Below, one piece after another: positions 6,787 through 8,570 of a stretch of DNA of 8,570 nucleotides. The notes beneath the pieces are model-generated. The model was not told where the DNA came from, searched no databases, and worked only from the letters and a program-made list of their open reading frames with translations. The DNA lies in assembly GCA_903889845.1 (NCBI GenBank), contig CAISZB010000494.1, positions 1 to 8,570 on the forward strand. Direction: 5' to 3'. How positions within the stretch are numbered: the first letter of the stretch is position 1; every line of letters begins with the position of its first letter. The DNA comes from an uncultured Verrucomicrobium sp. (GTDB lineage Bacteria > Verrucomicrobiota > Verrucomicrobiia > Methylacidiphilales > GAS474). The translations under genes were made by a program, and so were the position numbers.

Positions 6787-7121
6787 ACGGTGGTTCCATG
6801 CTGCGCCTGGCCGGGGCCCTCGTGGGGCTCGTCTTCGGGCAACTGGGACTGAAGCTGGCCATGGAGGCGAAGCCGGAACGGACGCGGCGGCGGCGGGTCC
6901 TCTGCTTCGCCGCCGGGATCGGGGCGATGACGGTCTGGTTCTTCCTGTGGATGGGACTCCTGGGCGACCACGAATTGAGCTACCTCTACCCCTTCGAGGC
7001 CGTCGGCTCCGTCGTCCTCAGCCTCGCGGCAATCATGATCCTGAAGGAGCGACTGACGCTCCGTCTTTCCCTCGGCATCGCCCTGATCACGGCCGGGGTC
7101 TTCCTCGTCTCACTCAGTTGA
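6783..7121 (+). CDS. SMR/EamA-type four-helix half-transporter, second subunit
   Basis: This is a 112-residue inner-membrane protein, the size of a typical SMR subunit. Its helices lie at about 7-26, 38-59, 65-87 and 93-111. The segment ELSYLYPFEAVGSVVLSLAA followed by LKERLTLRLSLGIALITAGV is very like ArnE/ArnF and other EamA small subunits, with a Y-P in helix 3 and an E-R turn before the last helix. A basic loop (PERTRRRR, 31-38) between helices 1 and 2 is expected to face the cytoplasm. The start is the GTG at 6783 that overlaps the TGA of the first subunit (GTGA); an ATG at 6798 (residue 6) is possible. The stop at 7119-7121 lies inside the oppositely oriented arginase-like gene, giving a 12-bp tail-to-tail overlap, so there is no room for a terminator between them. 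Confidence 0.8.
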   Translation: MNGGSMLRLAGALVGLVFGQLGLKLAMEAKPERTRRRRVLCFAAGIGAMTVWFFLWMGLLGDHELSYLYPFEAVGSVVLSLAAIMILKERLTLRLSLGIALITAGVFLVSLS

Positions 7122-8006
7122 GCGGAGGAGGGGGAGCAGGCGCGCCGCGGCGCGGGCGTTGAGTTGTGCCCCCGATCTCCTTTCTTCCTCCGAACGCGGC
7201 GGCAACGCCGGATGGTCGATGCGCGCCAGAAGCCGCTGGACCGGCCTGGCATAGGTCCCGGGTCCCGAGGCCGCGCCGCAGAGGTCGCCGCCCGCGAGGC
7301 GCCCCGCCTCCCGCACTTGCTCCAGCGCCCAGGCGAGGTCGTCGAGGGTGAAGAGACCGTTTTCCCAATCGGTCAGCGTCTCCTCCGCGCGGAGGCCATC
7401 GAGGTCGATGGTGACGTAGAAGCGTTTCCCCTTCCGGGCGGCGAGGAATGAGGCGAAGCGTTCCCGCCACGTGGCCCGCTCCAGCCACGGCCAGGCCCCG
7501 GAGGGCAGCGCGGCGAAGCGTTCCCGCCAGGGGAAGAGGTGGAGGCGGCCCGCCCGGACGGCGCGACGGTTGCCGAGGAGCCGTGCCGGCCACGCGAGTT
7601 CCATGTTCCCGCAACCCCACACGGCGGCCTCGGCGACGCCGGGAAGGTCCAAGGCGCGGTTGATCCAGCCCCCGCACGCCCACTGCGGCGGCGTCCACGC
7701 CCAATCGGGATGATTGTCGAAGGAGAGGAGGGTCAGCGGCGCGGCCTCTTTCCCAGCCTCGAAGCCCCGCCGGACCCACAGCCCGGCGAGGTGATGAAAA
7801 TCGCCCGAGCCGTAGAGAAGCGGCGCGCCGCGATGGGGCCGGAGCCGCGGCGCGATTTCATCCCAAAAGTCCTCGATGAGGCGGGCCGGAGCGCAGAAGC
7901 GGAGGCGAGGGCCCCAGTCTCGAAGGTCCAGGGTCGGAACGCCGGGAAAGGCCTCGCCCCACGCCCCATCGAGATCGAGGCGGAGGGCATCGGGAGCGGT
8001 GGACAC
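7110..8006 (-). CDS. Arginase/deacetylase-fold metalloenzyme, unassigned
   Basis: This 298-residue protein shows the metal-binding plan of the ureohydrolase (arginase/agmatinase/formiminoglutamase) fold in altered wording. GSGDFHH (66-72) stands where GGDHS is expected, SFDNHPDW (95-102) where DAHxD is expected, and TIDLDGL (199-205) where SxDxD is expected. The putative metal ligands are H71 or H72, D97, H99, D101, D201 and D203, with spacing matching arginase (DxHxD then DxD). The usual DP and AP residues after the last motif are missing (GLRAEET instead), so I would not call it arginase or agmatinase; an arginase-like protein of the UPF0489 kind is another possible home. The reaction is unknown. 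The GTG at 8006 is the best start, the first start-like codon after the Memo gene ends. The reading frame stays open further upstream, but only by overlapping the Memo gene in another frame. The Memo stop is 59 bp upstream on the same strand, so the two are probably co-transcribed. Confidence 0.72.
   Translation of the reverse strand: MSTAPDALRLDLDGAWGEAFPGVPTLDLRDWGPRLRFCAPARLIEDFWDEIAPRLRPHRGAPLLYGSGDFHHLAGLWVRRGFEAGKEAAPLTLLSFDNHPDWAWTPPQWACGGWINRALDLPGVAEAAVWGCGNMELAWPARLLGNRRAVRAGRLHLFPWRERFAALPSGAWPWLERATWRERFASFLAARKGKRFYVTIDLDGLRAEETLTDWENGLFTLDDLAWALEQVREAGRLAGGDLCGAASGPGTYARPVQRLLARIDHPALPPRSEEERRSGAQLNARAAARLLPLLRSTE
7452..7529 (-). repeat. Exact 18-bp direct repeat within the arginase-like gene (WRERFA motif)
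   Basis: The plus-strand string GGCGAAGCGTTCCCGCCA is present at 7452-7469 and again at 7512-7529, exactly 60 bp apart. It is in frame and encodes WRERFA at residues 160-165 and 180-185. The flanking bases differ, so this is either a short gene-conversion-like duplication or two helices using the same sequence. No base of the 18 has drifted between the copies. Confidence 0.75.
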
Positions 8007-8009
8007 AGG

Positions 8010-8051
8010 CCGGAAGCGTAAGCCCTGTTCCGGAGTTCCGCGATACCGGAA
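8010..8051. repeat. Three evenly spaced hexamers, CCGGAA / TTCCGG / CCGGAA
   Basis: On the plus strand CCGGAA lies at 8010-8015, TTCCGG at 8028-8033 and CCGGAA at 8046-8051, separated by exactly 12 bases each. The middle copy is the inverse of both outer ones, so an RNA from the minus strand could form either of two mutually exclusive 6-bp stems with 12-base loops. The array fills most of the 59-bp gap between the Memo gene and the arginase-like gene, and the copy nearest the start lies at -4 to -9 relative to its GTG, where a ribosome-binding site would be. It could be an operator or a translation-gating structure. Confidence 0.5.
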
Positions 8052-8065
8052 TTGAGGGGTCGCCC

Positions 8066-8570
8066 CTATTCCGCCCACCCGCTCGTGAAGGTCACCGCCG
8101 AGGCGTCGCTTGGGGTGTGCCATTGCTCGTAGTGGGTCCGCTTCAGCGCCAGGTCTTTTCCGAAGAGTTTCATCATCAGCGTCAGCGCGCCGACGCCGTC
8201 GAAGTAGCGGGCGTTCTGGTCCTCCCCGAGGTGGGCGAAGAAGGCGGGGAGGTCGCCCCGCTCCACGGCCTGCCACAGCGTCTCCTCCCACGCTGCGCAG
8301 GCCCGCAGGCGCTGCCGCCCGACGCGGTAGGGGTGGTCGAACCGGGGGCCGACGTGGCAGCCGTCGATGCTCACGATCACCTGCACGCCCCGTCCGGGGC
8401 CGAGTCTTCCGATCACCGCCCGCAGCGCCTCGGCGAGGCGGTCGACCGCCGCTCCCGGCGCAGGCGGCTTCCCGGCGGCGACCTCCGGGAACATCCCGCC
8501 GCAGAGGATCGGGACGAAGGTGAAGGGCCGCTCGATCCCGCGCAGGAGGCGCAGCGCCTGGAGGAGGACG
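8066..8570 (-). CDS. Memo-family protein (AmmeMemoRadiSam system protein B-like), N-terminus outside the window
   Basis: The frame is open to the right edge; 168 residues of the C-terminal part are visible, against roughly 270-300 for the family. Recognisable Memo features are the early LLQALRLLRGIERPFTFVPILCGG (family: LPFLQ...FxxVPIL.G); VIVSIDGCHVGPRFDHPY, whose histidine (codon 8354-8356) corresponds to the conserved metal-site histidine in the HxGxRF motif; the DGVGALTLMMKLF helix; and the terminal TFTSGWAE, like the family's VGYAA ending. Memo proteins share the fold of class III non-haem-iron extradiol dioxygenases. Bacterial and archaeal members often sit beside AMMECR1 and radical SAM genes, but their reaction is not settled. 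Neither partner is visible here, though they could lie beyond the edge. An arginase-like gene follows 59 bp downstream on the same strand. Confidence 0.85.
   Translation of the reverse strand, partial: VLLQALRLLRGIERPFTFVPILCGGMFPEVAAGKPPAPGAAVDRLAEALRAVIGRLGPGRGVQVIVSIDGCHVGPRFDHPYRVGRQRLRACAAWEETLWQAVERGDLPAFFAHLGEDQNARYFDGVGALTLMMKLFGKDLALKRTHYEQWHTPSDASAVTFTSGWAE

Noticed and set aside
8007..8291. Upstream extension of the arginase-like frame to 8291
   Set aside because: The extra residues are Arg/Gly/Ala-rich, overlap the Memo gene in another frame, and carry no conserved motif. The GTG at 8006 fits the gene spacing better.

Overview
The window is an ordinary-looking stretch of a GC-rich bacterial chromosome carrying eight protein-coding genes. 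It contains no mobile element, CRISPR array, tRNA or rRNA that I can support. A class III (oxygen-sensitive) ribonucleotide reductase with its activase points to a strict or facultative anaerobe. A soluble CBS-PAS-histidine kinase-receiver hybrid, a Memo-family protein and few recognisable Shine-Dalgarno sites would fit a GC-rich Gram-negative such as a member of the Verrucomicrobiota. That placement is a guess from gene style, not from any marker gene.

Layout from left to right. (1) Plus strand: the 3' part of nrdD, cut by the left window edge, then nrdG 29 bp later. These form a two-gene unit for anaerobic deoxynucleotide synthesis. (2) Minus strand: a FUSC/aromatic-acid-exporter-like membrane protein (4861-4298), then a 746-residue hybrid histidine kinase (4208-1968). 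The kinase ends only 21 bp from the end of nrdG, tail to tail. (3) A 255-bp divergent intergenic region (4862-5116), clearly AT-richer in its middle than the genes and containing several short repeats. (4) Plus strand: a tightly packed three-gene operon, in which a FemAB/CelD-type GNAT acyltransferase (5117-6343) is followed by two four-helix SMR/EamA-type half-transporters (6340-6786 and 6783-7121). Each junction is a GTGA stop/start overlap. (5) Minus strand: a Memo-family gene entering from the right edge (ends 8066), then an arginase-fold protein (8006-7110) whose last 12 bp overlap the last transporter gene tail to tail.

The GNAT plus paired half-transporters look like a small system for making and flipping a modified lipid-linked or surface molecule, by analogy with the heterodimeric ArnE/ArnF flippase; this is inference. 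The arginase-like protein keeps the H, DxHxD and DxD metal-binding pattern in unusual wording and sits directly downstream of the Memo gene, so the pair may act together. The best candidates for something not yet described are this Memo/arginase-like pair, with its evenly spaced hexamer inverted repeats in front of the second gene, and the GNAT/two-SMR operon. Neither shows the hallmarks of a dramatic new system.
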